From Haemophilus massiliensis (lineage in GTDB: Bacteria > Pseudomonadota > Gammaproteobacteria > Enterobacterales > Pasteurellaceae), in contig LM994632.1 of NCBI GenBank assembly GCA_000752995.2, forward strand, positions 50,037-114,036: a DNA stretch of 64,000 nt, given 5' to 3'. This document shows, piece by piece, positions 16,243-25,248 of this stretch. Below the pieces are notes generated by a model. It worked only from the letters and a program-made list of their open reading frames with translations, made no database searches and had not been told where the DNA came from. Both the position numbers and the translations under genes were made by a program. Position 1 is the first letter of the stretch. The number at the start of each line of letters is the position of its first letter.

Positions 16243-17607
16243 TTAATTAAACCGATACATTCTATATAACTCCGAATCATTTAAATCAACATCGGAAAGT
16301 TTAATTATTTCTCCTTTCGCAACATCACGGAGCAGTGTTTTATTAGACATTAAATAAAACGGAATAATTTCTTTATTTTCCGGTATATTGTTCAATAACA
16401 GCGGTCTGACTTCATTGATAACATGATGATGCCCACCCATACTTAAGACTTCACCCTGTTTAAAGTGACGCTCCGCTCTGCCCGCCATAATCAATACCTG
16501 TTTTTGTTCAGGATTGCCGCTGGCTCTGTTATGTAATACCGCGGAAAAAATAGAAATCGGTGATTCCACACCCATTAAATGATACGGCAGAATAATCGCG
16601 GCATATTGATTATGACGACTTACGATATGTCCTTTTTCTTTGAGAACTTGCCAGACGGCGTTATTATGGCATTTGACAATTACAAATTCTCCGCCAGCAA
16701 AACTAAGTTCATCATCCCGGCGTAAGCAATTAAATACCTCAACAACTTTGGTATGGGTTAAAATTCCACCGTCTTGTTGTGGAATAAAAATATCGGCCAG
16801 TTCATTGATTTTACAAATCGGATAATGCATTTCCGGTTTATCAACCTGCAAATGCAGCGAATTGGCAACCACGTTCATTTCACAATAATCCGGTGTGGCA
16901 TATTGCGGTAGAGTATCAAGCATTTTACTGCGTTGTGCAAGAGTGATAGCCACATTACCCTCTAATTTCCACAAATGGCGAAAATCCGGAACAGAAACCT
17001 CTTTATCTAAATAACGTATTTTATTTTCCTCCGGATACCAGACATAGTCGTACTCACTGGATTTCCCCGCCGCAATGATTTCCAAACCAAGAGAATTCAT
17101 CCACGTATATAAATGAATTAGGTTACTTGGTTGATCACCGTCAACGGTCGTATAGGTAACGCCTTGCATTTTAGCTAGTTTTGCCAGATAAGGACCAACT
17201 ACCGCCTCAGTTTCTTTAGAAACCATTCCGACATGTTGTTTATGAATTAACGCCCTTTCCGCAATAACTGCACCGAGTTCGGGATTACCGGTGGATTCAA
17301 TAAGCATATCGACAGGACATATAGGCAATAACTCCGGATTATTGATAATCGCAGTACCGCGTCGAACAATCATTTTCTCTATTTCTTCAAGGGTTGAACA
17401 AACTCTCATTGCGTCGGAATGCCAACCAAGTGCGGTCAAAATTTCTTGTGTTTTATCGGTATCAATATCACAGACTACGGCCACATGAATTTTGTTTATC
17501 AATTTACATTGTGCCAGTAAGGAATAGCCGAAACCGCCATTAGAACCTAAGATTGAAATACGAATATCAGGACAATTGGAAAAATTAAATAGTTGATTAT
17601 AAAACAT
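16243..17607 (-). CDS. Homoserine-dehydrogenase-like oxidoreductase with C-terminal SAF domain (DRL/COG4091 type)
   Basis: A 454-residue cytosolic protein. An N-terminal Rossmann region (ISILGSNGGFG, residues ~17-28) leads into a homoserine-dehydrogenase-like middle with TVDGDQPSNL near residue 155 and AAGKSSEYDYV. The C-terminal ~80 residues resemble a SAF domain. This architecture is COG4091; a known member is the Brucella DXR-like enzyme DRL, which performs an oxidoisomerisation (reduction plus carbon shift). Here it sits 23 bases after a GntP permease, next to acid-sugar operons. A catabolic dehydrogenase or oxidoisomerase for a sugar acid is more likely than isoprenoid synthesis, but no substrate can be read. 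Start ATG 17607 gives the full Rossmann strand. Confidence 0.75.
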   Translation of the reverse strand: MFYNQLFNFSNCPDIRISILGSNGGFGYSLLAQCKLINKIHVAVVCDIDTDKTQEILTALGWHSDAMRVCSTLEEIEKMIVRRGTAIINNPELLPICPVDMLIESTGNPELGAVIAERALIHKQHVGMVSKETEAVVGPYLAKLAKMQGVTYTTVDGDQPSNLIHLYTWMNSLGLEIIAAGKSSEYDYVWYPEENKIRYLDKEVSVPDFRHLWKLEGNVAITLAQRSKMLDTLPQYATPDYCEMNVVANSLHLQVDKPEMHYPICKINELADIFIPQQDGGILTHTKVVEVFNCLRRDDELSFAGGEFVIVKCHNNAVWQVLKEKGHIVSRHNQYAAIILPYHLMGVESPISIFSAVLHNRASGNPEQKQVLIMAGRAERHFKQGEVLSMGGHHHVINEVRPLLLNNIPENKEIIPFYLMSNKTLLRDVAKGEIIKLSDVDLNDSELYRMYRFN

Positions 17608-17630
17608 ATCATGACCTCATCATGTGGATA

Positions 17631-18947
17631 TTAAATAATATTGAACAGATCTAATAACAATACGACAACGCCGGATGTCAGCCCGCTAATGGCAGTTGCC
17701 GCCCCGACGGATTTCAACCCTTGCGCTAAATCCATATTTGAAAGACTGACTGTTACCCAAAATCCGCTTGAATTAGAATGTTTAAATATCTGCGCCCCGG
17801 TCGCACAGGCCAAATAGGCCGCCAATGGAGAAAGGTTTAATGTCCCTAACATCGGTTCAATGATCGCCGCACTGGTTAATACGCCGAGCGTATTTGAACC
17901 GGTGATCGTATTGACTAACGCTGCGATAATAAACGGAATCAGCACTGCGGGAATGTTAATGTCGGCAATACTGTTGGCGATGCTCTCCGCGACTTTAGTA
18001 TCTTTAATGATTAAAGCCAAACTGCCTCCTAATCCAGTCACAATAATCGGCATGGCTGCTAATCTCAACCCGGTTTCAAACCAATCGTTCAATACCTCCT
18101 TGGTTTTCCAACGTTCACCGGTTAATGAAAGAGAATAAGCAATGGCGATTAACATCGCGACGATAGGATTACCTAAAATAAGAATAAACTCTTTTAAGTT
18201 CGTGTTCATTTCAACATTTGCTAATACGGAGCTCATCATAATCAGCAAAATCGGTAAAATAATTGGTGCAATCGATTGAAATAAAGAAATTTTTGTATTT
18301 TCGTTGCCTTTCGATAAGAATTCTTCTTTTGGCGAAATCGGAATATTGATGTACTTACAATATAATGTGCCGGCGAAGATTCCCGGGATAGAAATCAAGA
18401 TCCCCCACAGGATCGCTTGCGATAAATCCAGATTTAAAAATGCCGCAGCGGCAAGCGGGCCCGGGGTCGGTGGTACGGCGGACGCCGTGACATAAGCACC
18501 TAAATACAACACCGTACCGTATTGCGCCATTGATGCACCGGTCTGTACCGCGAGATTGGAAATAATCGGAATTAATACGATAACAATAGTATCAGCAAGA
18601 ATTGGAATACCTAAAATGGCTGATGCGACGGCAATCGCCCAAATAGCATGTTTTTTACCAAATAGCCTGTACATTACATTGGTTATTTTGATTGCCGCAC
18701 CAGTACTTTCCAGCAATTTTCCTAAAACACAACCTAAGAAAAACAACAAGCCGACTTTACCGATAGTATCGCCGAATCCTTTGTTCAGCAGTGACATCGT
18801 TTTTTCGCCATTTAGCCCTATTGCAAAACCGAGGGCAATCACAACCAACAACAAGGTAATCGCAGGATGCACGTTCCATTTTGATATCATTACAATCATC
18901 AAGGCGATAGCAATGACAAAAACGGATAGAATATAGATCTCACTCAT
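17631..18947 (-). CDS. GntP-family sugar-acid permease (with DRL-like enzyme)
   Basis: A 438-residue inner-membrane transporter of the gluconate:H+ symporter (GntP) family, about 12 hydrophobic segments. Family-like blocks include FFLGCVLGKLLESTGAA near residue 70, GIPILADTIVIVLIPI and VPPTPGPLAAAA near residue 155. GntP members import gluconate, tetronates and related acids. It is followed at 23 bases by the DRL-like oxidoreductase, so the two probably form a transport-plus-first-step pair. It differs clearly from the GntP protein at 19201-20553, implying a different substrate. Confidence 0.86.
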   Translation of the reverse strand: MSEIYILSVFVIAIALMIVMISKWNVHPAITLLLVVIALGFAIGLNGEKTMSLLNKGFGDTIGKVGLLFFLGCVLGKLLESTGAAIKITNVMYRLFGKKHAIWAIAVASAILGIPILADTIVIVLIPIISNLAVQTGASMAQYGTVLYLGAYVTASAVPPTPGPLAAAAFLNLDLSQAILWGILISIPGIFAGTLYCKYINIPISPKEEFLSKGNENTKISLFQSIAPIILPILLIMMSSVLANVEMNTNLKEFILILGNPIVAMLIAIAYSLSLTGERWKTKEVLNDWFETGLRLAAMPIIVTGLGGSLALIIKDTKVAESIANSIADINIPAVLIPFIIAALVNTITGSNTLGVLTSAAIIEPMLGTLNLSPLAAYLACATGAQIFKHSNSSGFWVTVSLSNMDLAQGLKSVGAATAISGLTSGVVVLLLDLFNII

Positions 18948-19160
18948 AGATAATTTTCCTCTATTGAACAGTTTGACTAATTAGGGAATGTGCTAGTTAT
19001 ATTTTCAGTTTCCTCCTATATTCAGATTCATATGAAATGGTTTACCACAGCAAAAAAGTGCGGTCGTTTTTTAGATAGATTTGATTCAAATACGGTGATT
19101 GGCATTCAAATCAATAATAAAGAGAAAAAAGTCGATATTTCGTATCACTTTGTTTTTATT
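18948..19160. promoter_or_regulatory. Upstream region of the GntP-DRL pair with spaced repeats
   Basis: AT-rich gap holding a palindrome ATTTGA-T-TCAAAT (19079-19091) and a second ATTCAAAT at 19104-19111, with the two ATTCAAAT copies 20 bases apart. This resembles an operator read on one face of the helix. An uptake signal lies at 19056. The short plus-strand frame here has no homology cues and is not called as a gene. Confidence 0.4.
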
Positions 19161-19192
19161 ATAAAAAAGCAGGTTAAGAACATAACCTGCTT
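19161..19192 (-). terminator. Rho-independent terminator of the L-threonate operon
   Basis: Perfect ten-base stem AAGCAGGTTA / TAACCTGCTT with a six-base loop, followed on the minus strand by a T-run. It starts 9 bases past the stop of the GntP gene and separates the otn operon from the GntP-DRL pair. Confidence 0.85.
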
Positions 19193-19200
19193 AAACATGA

Positions 19201-20553
19201 TTAACCGCAAAACATCCACATAATACAGATGAAAATAAAGGCGAGTATGCCGTAAATTGTGGTCAGAATAGACCATGTTCTTAACCCTTCGGAGATTGAT
19301 ATACCGAAAAATTTTGTCCAGACCCAGAATAAACTGTCGTTGACATGAGAAAGGGTCATGGCGCCGGCGCCGATAGCGGAAGTAATTAATGCTATCTGTA
19401 CGCCACCATACTGTTCGGCGGCGATAGCGGGCGCCAGAATGGTTGCCGTCGTGATGATGGCAACAGTAGCCGAACCCTGTGCGGCACGCAACAGAGAAGA
19501 CAGAACAAAAGCAAGCACGATCAACGGCAAACCGGTACTGGCCAATACTTCGGATAATGCTTTGCCCACACCGCTGGCATCCAGTACTTTACCAAACATA
19601 CCGCCGGCACCGGTAATTAAGATGATACCGGCAATCGGTGCGAGCGCAGAGTTGAGAATTTCCTCCAATTTATTTTTATCCCAACCGCGACGGATACCCA
19701 ATACATAAGAAGATAAAAATACGGAAAACAGTAACGCAAACGGGGAACTACCGATCATGCTAAACAATTCGCGCACGATGTTGTCCTTTGGCAAGGTCGT
19801 TGCGGTGACTGTGCCTAACATAATCAAAATCAACGGCGTAACAATCATTCCTAAAACAGTACTGAATTTCGGCAAACCACCTTCATGCAGGACTTGTTTC
19901 TGATATTGAATTAAATCGCTGGAAGTCGGGATACTAACAAAGTTGCGTTTAGTGAAAAACGGAATAAACAGCTGACCAAGCAAATATGCCGGCAGTGCGG
20001 CAACCAAGCCGATACCTAATACTAAACCGATGTCAGCCTGTAAGGTTTGCGCACCGGCAACCACCCCCGGATGCGGCGGCAACATGACATGCACCATTAA
20101 CATGGACAATCCGATTGGTAAGGCATATACCAACATATTGCCGCCAATACGTCTTGCCACACTGAAAATTATCGGAATCAGAACGATAAATCCCACATCA
20201 ACAAACACAGGGATACCGAAGATAAAGCCGGTCGCACCCAGTGCAAAAGGCGCGTTTTTTTCACCGAATTTGTTTAATAACCAAGTTGCCAATACATCAG
20301 CACCATTAGATTTTTCAATAATTTTACCCAACATGGCGCCTAATCCCACGATCAGCGCAACACCACCCAGTGTACTACCCATACCGCTGATTAAGGTCGG
20401 AATAACTTGGCTCATCGGAATACCTGCGGTTAAAGCGACAGCTATACTGATCAGACCTAAGGCTAAAAACGGATGAACTTTGCCTTTGATCATAATCGCC
20501 AGTAAAGCGATGACACTGGACAAGCCGATTAAAATAAGAATTTCGTTTGACAT
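19201..20553 (-). CDS. GntP-family permease of the L-threonate operon
   Basis: About 450 residues, ~12 membrane segments, GntP family. Conserved features include GLGAMLGKIIEKSNGAD near residue 75, GIPVFVDVGFIVLIPI near residue 110 and LPPHPGVVAG near residue 155. It is most like the YgbN/GntT-type permease found beside ygbJKLM (ltnD-otnKCI) operons, so import of L-threonate or D-erythronate is the likely job. The start is the ATG at 20553 behind GGAGG, not the upstream TTG. A hairpin with a short T-run lies between otnI and this gene, so it may be expressed at a lower level. Confidence 0.88.
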   Translation of the reverse strand: MSNEILILIGLSSVIALLAIMIKGKVHPFLALGLISIAVALTAGIPMSQVIPTLISGMGSTLGGVALIVGLGAMLGKIIEKSNGADVLATWLLNKFGEKNAPFALGATGFIFGIPVFVDVGFIVLIPIIFSVARRIGGNMLVYALPIGLSMLMVHVMLPPHPGVVAGAQTLQADIGLVLGIGLVAALPAYLLGQLFIPFFTKRNFVSIPTSSDLIQYQKQVLHEGGLPKFSTVLGMIVTPLILIMLGTVTATTLPKDNIVRELFSMIGSSPFALLFSVFLSSYVLGIRRGWDKNKLEEILNSALAPIAGIILITGAGGMFGKVLDASGVGKALSEVLASTGLPLIVLAFVLSSLLRAAQGSATVAIITTATILAPAIAAEQYGGVQIALITSAIGAGAMTLSHVNDSLFWVWTKFFGISISEGLRTWSILTTIYGILAFIFICIMWMFCG

Positions 20554-20577
20554 ACACCCCTCCAATCAGGGAACAAA

Positions 20578-20602
20578 ACGCCCTGCCAAACAAGAAGGGC
20601 GT
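20578..20602 (-). terminator. Hairpin between otnI and the GntP gene, partial terminator
   Basis: Seven-base perfect stem ACGCCCT / AGGGCGT with an 11-base loop and TTTTG following on the minus strand. It lies between genes of one operon, so it probably attenuates rather than stops transcription. Confidence 0.5.
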
Positions 20603-20643
20603 AAAATGGTTAAGCTATACGGTTGATAAAAGTGCGGTCGGTT

Positions 20644-21420
20644 TTATTTATATTTCTCAAACCAATCCAGACCTGCGACGGTCTCTGCACGCGGTTTATA
20701 TTCACAGCCGACATAGCCGTCGTAACCGAGTTGATCGAGTTTGTCGAAAATATATTGATAGTTGATTTCACCTTCGTCCGGTTCATGGCGTTCCGGTACG
20801 GAAGCAATTTGAACATGGGCGAATTTGCCGTTCAGTTTGTCTGTTAAGCGCGATAGGTTACCGTCCACATTTTGTGCATGAAAGTAATCCAGCTGCACAA
20901 ACACATTATCACGTTGCACCGCTTCTACGATTTCCAGCGTATCCAGCTGGCTTTTCAGCAGATAATGCGGTTTTACCGCCGGACTTAACGCTTCAAGCAA
21001 TACATTAATGCCATGCGGTTTGAACTTATCCGCCGCATAGCGTACGTTTTGAATAAAGGTTTGTCGGTAGGCGGTGCGATCTGCGCCTTCCGGAACGACC
21101 GCGGCCATAACATGCACATTCGGGCAGCCAAGCGCAAGCGCGTATTCCAGCGCAGTATCAATATGCTGATGACTTTCCTGCTCCCGTCCCGGAATGGCGG
21201 ATACACCCCATTCGCCTTGCACCACATTGCCCGCCGGGGTATTGAACAGAACCAGTTTTAGATCATATTGATCCAGTTTGGCGTTTAATTCCGCCGGCGG
21301 ATAATCATAAGGCCAGAGAAATTCCACATACTTAAAACCGGCCTTCGCCGCCGCTTCAAAACGGTCTAAAAACGGGACTTCGTTAAACATCATGGTGAGG
21401 TTGGCTGCAAATTTAGGCAT
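20644..21420 (-). CDS. otnI: 2-oxo-tetronate isomerase
   Basis: A 258-residue hydroxypyruvate-isomerase-like TIM barrel (Hyi/YgbM type). It starts [12 protein letters not shown] as in that family. Likely metal ligands are Glu in VLLEALSP, Asp in VQLDYFH, His in the [12 protein letters not shown] segment and Glu in YVGCEYKPR. In the L-threonate pathway it converts 2-oxo-tetronate to 3-oxo-tetronate. It follows otnC by two bases and precedes the permease gene. Length and gene order match the characterised operon found in Haemophilus and enterobacteria. Confidence 0.9.
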   Translation of the reverse strand: MPKFAANLTMMFNEVPFLDRFEAAAKAGFKYVEFLWPYDYPPAELNAKLDQYDLKLVLFNTPAGNVVQGEWGVSAIPGREQESHQHIDTALEYALALGCPNVHVMAAVVPEGADRTAYRQTFIQNVRYAADKFKPHGINVLLEALSPAVKPHYLLKSQLDTLEIVEAVQRDNVFVQLDYFHAQNVDGNLSRLTDKLNGKFAHVQIASVPERHEPDEGEINYQYIFDKLDQLGYDGYVGCEYKPRAETVAGLDWFEKYK

Positions 21421-21422
21421 AA

Positions 21423-22055
21423 TTATTTTCCTCTGTGTGCAAGATCGTTGACTTCGCTATCGGTAAGATAGCGAATGTTGTGCCCCTGTAGGATAAAATA
21501 CAGTTTGGCGGTTTCTTCCAGTTCTTCCGTATTATCCACCGCATCCAATAAGTCGGAACCGGTGACCACAACGCCGTGATTGGCAAGCAGGAAAGCCTTG
21601 CCGCTGAGCGCTCGTTCGCTTAATTCACGCGCAATGTTGCGATCGCCCGGGCGATAATAGGGAATAACCTGCAACTTTCCGACTCGCATAACATAGTAAG
21701 GCGTAAAAGCTTTCATTGCGTTTTGCGTATCAATGCCTTCAAGACAGGAAAGTGCGGTCAAGTAAGTAGAATGCAGGTGTACAATCGCCCGGCAATCCGG
21801 ATTTTTTTGGTACATTGCCAGATGAAACACCGATTCTTTGGACGGTTTGTCGCCGGACAGCAGATTGCCCTGCATATCCAGCACAGAAAGACGCTCTGCT
21901 TCCAAACGACCTAACGAAGAACCCGTCGGCGTCACTAAAATCCGGTTTTCATCCAAGCGTACGGATAAATTGCCCGCGCCGCCCACGCTGTAACCGCGTT
22001 CAAACAGGGATTTGGCAAGACATACCATTTGTTGTTTTTGTTCTGATTCCGTCAT
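21423..22055 (-). CDS. otnC: 3-oxo-tetronate 4-phosphate decarboxylase
   Basis: A 210-residue class II aldolase/adducin-family enzyme (YgbL type). The zinc-binding pair is in [11 protein letters not shown] near residue 95, with a further histidine in [10 protein letters not shown] near residue 155. [10 protein letters not shown] near residue 40 is the phosphate-binding region. In the L-threonate/D-erythronate route it decarboxylates 3-oxo-tetronate-4-P to dihydroxyacetone phosphate. Its start overlaps the end of otnK by four bases (ATGA), so the two are translationally coupled. Confidence 0.92.
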   Translation of the reverse strand: MTESEQKQQMVCLAKSLFERGYSVGGAGNLSVRLDENRILVTPTGSSLGRLEAERLSVLDMQGNLLSGDKPSKESVFHLAMYQKNPDCRAIVHLHSTYLTALSCLEGIDTQNAMKAFTPYYVMRVGKLQVIPYYRPGDRNIARELSERALSGKAFLLANHGVVVTGSDLLDAVDNTEELEETAKLYFILQGHNIRYLTDSEVNDLAHRGK

Positions 22056-23293
22056 ACAAACATTCCTTGTGCAAATTCAAAAAAATCCTCTTTGCCGAAA
22101 TTGCCTGATTTCAAGGCGAGATAAACCGGTTCTTCCACCGCTTTAAGCCAAGGCACGCCCGGTGCGATTTGCTTGCCGATATAAAAACCGCGGAAGCCCA
22201 GTTGCTGTACCACAATGCTGGAAGTCTCGCCGCCGGCGATAATGAAATTGGTAAAGCCTGCCGCTTTTAAAAGTGCGGCCAATTTGGCAAAAGTTTTTTC
22301 AATGGCGGCGCTTGCCTTGTCCGCACCGAATCTCGTCTGAATTTCTTTCAATTGTTCCGGCGAAACGGTGGCATAAATCATTGGCGCTTGCGGTCGTACC
22401 GCATTCTGCAATACCCATTGGTACAGTTCATCGGCGTAATGCGGGTTGTTTAATGCTTGTTCTGCCTCCAGCCAGCGGCTTGGCGCTTTGGCTTTGTACG
22501 CATCAACTTGACAGTTGGTCATCACCGAGCAGGAACCGGACAATATCACCGTTTTACCTTGTGTCGGCGTGAACGCATCGCTGCCTTTTCGTCCGCCGCT
22601 CAACCGCGCCGCCATATAGGCGCCCAATCCTGAGCCGCCGGTCACTAATTTGAAATCGGCAACCGCTTCCGCCAGCACTGCCAGTTGGGCATTATCCACG
22701 GCATCCACCACCGCATAGCGACAGCCTTGCGCTTTTAGTTCGGCAAAGCGTTCTTTCACCCGTTGTGCGCCCAAAATTACATCGGCATAAGCGACCAGAC
22801 CGGTTTTGCCGCGTGATTGCGCATCCATAAGGCACAATAGACTGGCGTCTGTCATTGGAGTGAGCGGGTGATTACGCATACCAGACTCGTTTAATAACAC
22901 ATCGCCGACGAACAAATAGCCATTAAAAATCGTGCGTCCGTTAATCGGCAACGCCGGCGTTACCACGGTAAAATCGGCGTGCAGCGCATCCAACAACGCA
23001 TCGGTAACCGGCCCGATATTGCCTTTCGCAGTGCTGTCAAAGGTGGAGCAATATTTAAAATAGAACTGATCGCAACCATTTTGCTGCAACCAGCGCAGCG
23101 CCTGTAACGACTGTGCGACGGCTTCATTTGCCGGATTGGAGCGGGATTTCAAACTAATGACAATAGCATCCACTTGATCCGCTAACGGTTCGCGCGGAAC
23201 ACCGTTCATTTGCACCGCACTTAGGCCATTTTCGACCAAAAAGCTGGCAATATCGCTTGCACCGGTAAAATCATCTGCAATAACGCCCAACAT
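22052..23293 (-). CDS. otnK: 3-oxo-tetronate kinase (DUF1537 family)
   Basis: A 413-residue kinase of the former DUF1537 family (YgbK type). The N-terminal sugar-binding half begins with GVIADDFTGASDIASFL, and YFKYCSTFDSTAKGNIG near residue 100 is a family signature. The C-terminal nucleotide-binding half carries GGETSSIVVQQL near residue 355. It phosphorylates 3-oxo-tetronate at O4 with ATP. It lies between ltnD (one base away) and otnC (overlapping). Length and motifs are complete. Confidence 0.93.
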   Translation of the reverse strand: MLGVIADDFTGASDIASFLVENGLSAVQMNGVPREPLADQVDAIVISLKSRSNPANEAVAQSLQALRWLQQNGCDQFYFKYCSTFDSTAKGNIGPVTDALLDALHADFTVVTPALPINGRTIFNGYLFVGDVLLNESGMRNHPLTPMTDASLLCLMDAQSRGKTGLVAYADVILGAQRVKERFAELKAQGCRYAVVDAVDNAQLAVLAEAVADFKLVTGGSGLGAYMAARLSGGRKGSDAFTPTQGKTVILSGSCSVMTNCQVDAYKAKAPSRWLEAEQALNNPHYADELYQWVLQNAVRPQAPMIYATVSPEQLKEIQTRFGADKASAAIEKTFAKLAALLKAAGFTNFIIAGGETSSIVVQQLGFRGFYIGKQIAPGVPWLKAVEEPVYLALKSGNFGKEDFFEFAQGMFV

Positions 23294-23294
23294 A

Positions 23295-24200
23295 TTAATG
23301 TCCTCCCTTTTTCGGCAGTTCGATGCCGCTGAAAATTTTAATCACGGCACTGTCATCTTCCTTACCGTAGCCCGCATTACTGGCTTCAGTGAACATCGAA
23401 TAGGCGGTGCTGGCTAAATGCAGCGGGAAATGAAGAGATTTGGCGGTATCGTTTACCAGACCTAAGTCTTTGACAAAAATATCCACCATGGAAAGCGGGC
23501 TATAGTCGCCGTCCACCACATGTTTCATGCGGTTTTCAAACATCCACGAGTTACCCGCCGCATTGGTCACCACGTCATACATCAAATTCAGCGGAATCCC
23601 TGCTTTCGCCGCCAATGCCATGGCTTCCGCACCGGCGGCAATATGTACGCCGGCAAGTAATTGGTGAATGATTTTTACCGTAGCGCCCAGACCGATTTTT
23701 TCCCCGATGCGGTAAACTTTGCCCGCCACCGCATCTAAAACCGGCTGCAATTTGGCAAACGCCTGCGCCGACCCGGAAGCCATTACGGTCATCTCGCCTG
23801 CCGCCGCTTTCGCCGCGCCACCGGAAACCGGTGCGTCCAGCATAACCAAACCTAATTCTGTTAATTTTTGTGAAATTGTTTCGGCATCTTGCGCGGCGAT
23901 CGTTGAGGAAACCATAACAGCGGTGCCGGCGCGTAATTGTTTTGCCAACCCGTTTGCGCCGAACAGTACCGCGTTGACTTGTTGTGCATTCACTACCAGT
24001 AGCATGACAGCGTCCAATTCTTGCGCAAAATCGACCGCACTTTTACTGACATCTTTTGCCCCAAAGGCTTTTAAGGATTCCAATGCGGTGGGGTTAAGAT
24101 CAACACCGTAAGTAGTTAACCCCGCATTAATACAGGATTTTGCCGCCCCCATACCCATAGCGCCGAGACCAATGACCGCAACTGAATATTGATTAGCCAT
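23295..24200 (-). CDS. ltnD: L-threonate dehydrogenase
   Basis: A 301-residue member of the beta-hydroxyacid dehydrogenase family (YgbJ type). The NAD-binding motif VIGLGAMGMGAA is at residue 10, the substrate-binding DAPVSGGAAKA near residue 122 and the catalytic lysine segment near GLGATVKIIHQL at residue ~172. It oxidises L-threonate to 2-oxo-tetronate and is the first gene of the operon. The start ATG follows AGGAG. The divergent DeoR-type gene across a 190-base gap is the likely regulator. Confidence 0.92.
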   Translation of the reverse strand: MANQYSVAVIGLGAMGMGAAKSCINAGLTTYGVDLNPTALESLKAFGAKDVSKSAVDFAQELDAVMLLVVNAQQVNAVLFGANGLAKQLRAGTAVMVSSTIAAQDAETISQKLTELGLVMLDAPVSGGAAKAAAGEMTVMASGSAQAFAKLQPVLDAVAGKVYRIGEKIGLGATVKIIHQLLAGVHIAAGAEAMALAAKAGIPLNLMYDVVTNAAGNSWMFENRMKHVVDGDYSPLSMVDIFVKDLGLVNDTAKSLHFPLHLASTAYSMFTEASNAGYGKEDDSAVIKIFSGIELPKKGGH

Positions 24201-24277
24201 AATATGTTTCTCCTGAAAATAAAATGATGTGAAATACTATGTCGATAATGATTGTGGCATTTTTTTACTGTGAAAAC

Positions 24278-24293
24278 CGCGACGTAGATCACA
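24278..24293. promoter_or_regulatory. Candidate CRP site for the ltnD operon
   Basis: CGCGA-N6-TCACA between the divergent ltnD and DeoR-type genes. The right half is a perfect CRP half site and the left half matches three of five bases. It lies 78 bases upstream of ltnD. Confidence 0.45.
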
Positions 24294-24390
24294 AAATTTA
24301 ACTTTTTGTGTTAATTTTTGTGAAATCAAAAACAATGATTTTTTATCAGAAATGGTTATAATCAGGAAAAAAGCTATTCGGATATCGCCC

Positions 24391-25149
24391 ATGATCCCCG
24401 CAGAACGACAAAAGCAATTACTCAATTTAATCAGTCAGAATAATATTATCAGCATTGCCAGTTTGGTTGACATTCTCGGTGTCTCCCATATGACAGTGCG
24501 CCGCGACATACAAAAACTGGAACAGGAAGGAAAAGTAGTATCAGTGTCCGGCGGAGTGAAGTTGCTGGAACATTTATTTATGGAACCGACGCATCAGGAT
24601 AAGTCCTTGCTGTCCACCTTACAGAAAGAAAATATCGGTACGCAGGCAGCGCAGATGATCCCGCAGAATACCACGATATATCTGGATGCGGGAACCACCA
24701 CCCTTGAAATTGCACACCGTATTTTGGATCGCGATGATTTGCTGGTGGTTACCAATGATTTTATGATCGCGAATTTCCTGATGATGAACGGAAAGTGCGA
24801 ACTGCTGCACACCGGCGGTACGATAAACAAAGCGAACTACTCCTCGGTAGGAGAGCTGGCAGCCCAGCTGCTGCGCCAAATTTCCATTGATATTGCCTTT
24901 GTTTCCACCTCTTCTTGGAACCTGAAGGGGCTGACGACCCCAGACGAAAGCAAATTACCAGTCAAACGCGCGATAATCCAATCCAGCCAGAAAAATGTAT
25001 TGGTTTCGGACTCTTCCAAATACGGCAAACGCGCAACCTTCCACATCTGCCCGTTAAATATCTTTGACTGCATAATTTGTGATAAAGATCTCTTAGTACA
25101 CGTACAAGACACCATCCATGAAATGAACGTCGAGTTGATTTTGGTGTAG
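24391..25149 (+). CDS. DeoR-family transcriptional regulator of L-threonate genes
   Basis: About 252 residues from the ATG at 24391 (a 13-residue longer frame from 24352 has no ribosome site and does not match the family's usual MIPAERQ-like start). The N-terminal helix-turn-helix includes ASLVDILGVSHMTVRRDI and LEQEGKVVSVSGGV. The C-terminal DeoRC sugar-phosphate sensor domain has YLDAGTTTLEIA and VSDSSKYGKR. It is divergent from ltnD, an arrangement typical of a local repressor; the inducer is probably a phosphorylated intermediate of the route (inference). Ribosome binding signal is weak at both possible starts. Confidence 0.88.
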   Translation: MIPAERQKQLLNLISQNNIISIASLVDILGVSHMTVRRDIQKLEQEGKVVSVSGGVKLLEHLFMEPTHQDKSLLSTLQKENIGTQAAQMIPQNTTIYLDAGTTTLEIAHRILDRDDLLVVTNDFMIANFLMMNGKCELLHTGGTINKANYSSVGELAAQLLRQISIDIAFVSTSSWNLKGLTTPDESKLPVKRAIIQSSQKNVLVSDSSKYGKRATFHICPLNIFDCIICDKDLLVHVQDTIHEMNVELILV

Positions 25150-25176
25150 GGGAGTATAGGTAGATTATCTATCGAC

Positions 25177-25213
25177 AAAAGGCGAATACCGCTGTCGTTG
25201 GTATTCGCCTTTA
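25177..25213. terminator. Bidirectional terminator between the DeoR gene and iolG
   Basis: Eleven-base perfect stem AGGCGAATACC / GGTATTCGCCT with a nine-base loop between convergent genes. TTT follows on the plus strand and TTTTG on the minus strand. Confidence 0.8.
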
Positions 25214-25248
25214 GGTTGTCGTTGTCAGGCTAAGCCGAACGGTAGCTG

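Noticed and set aside
19007-19024. Strong AGGAGG-like word on the minus strand upstream of the GntP gene
   Set aside because: No start codon lies at a usable distance, and the next codons close quickly, so it is not evidence for a leader peptide.
18990-19223. Plus-strand 77-codon frame between the two GntP genes
   Set aside because: It has no ribosome site, runs through the terminator of the neighbouring operon into the end of a real gene, and shows no recognisable domain.
24352-24390. Longer N-terminus of the DeoR-family regulator
   Set aside because: The extra 13 residues do not resemble the family N-terminus and have no ribosome site; the ATG at 24391 matches family starts better.
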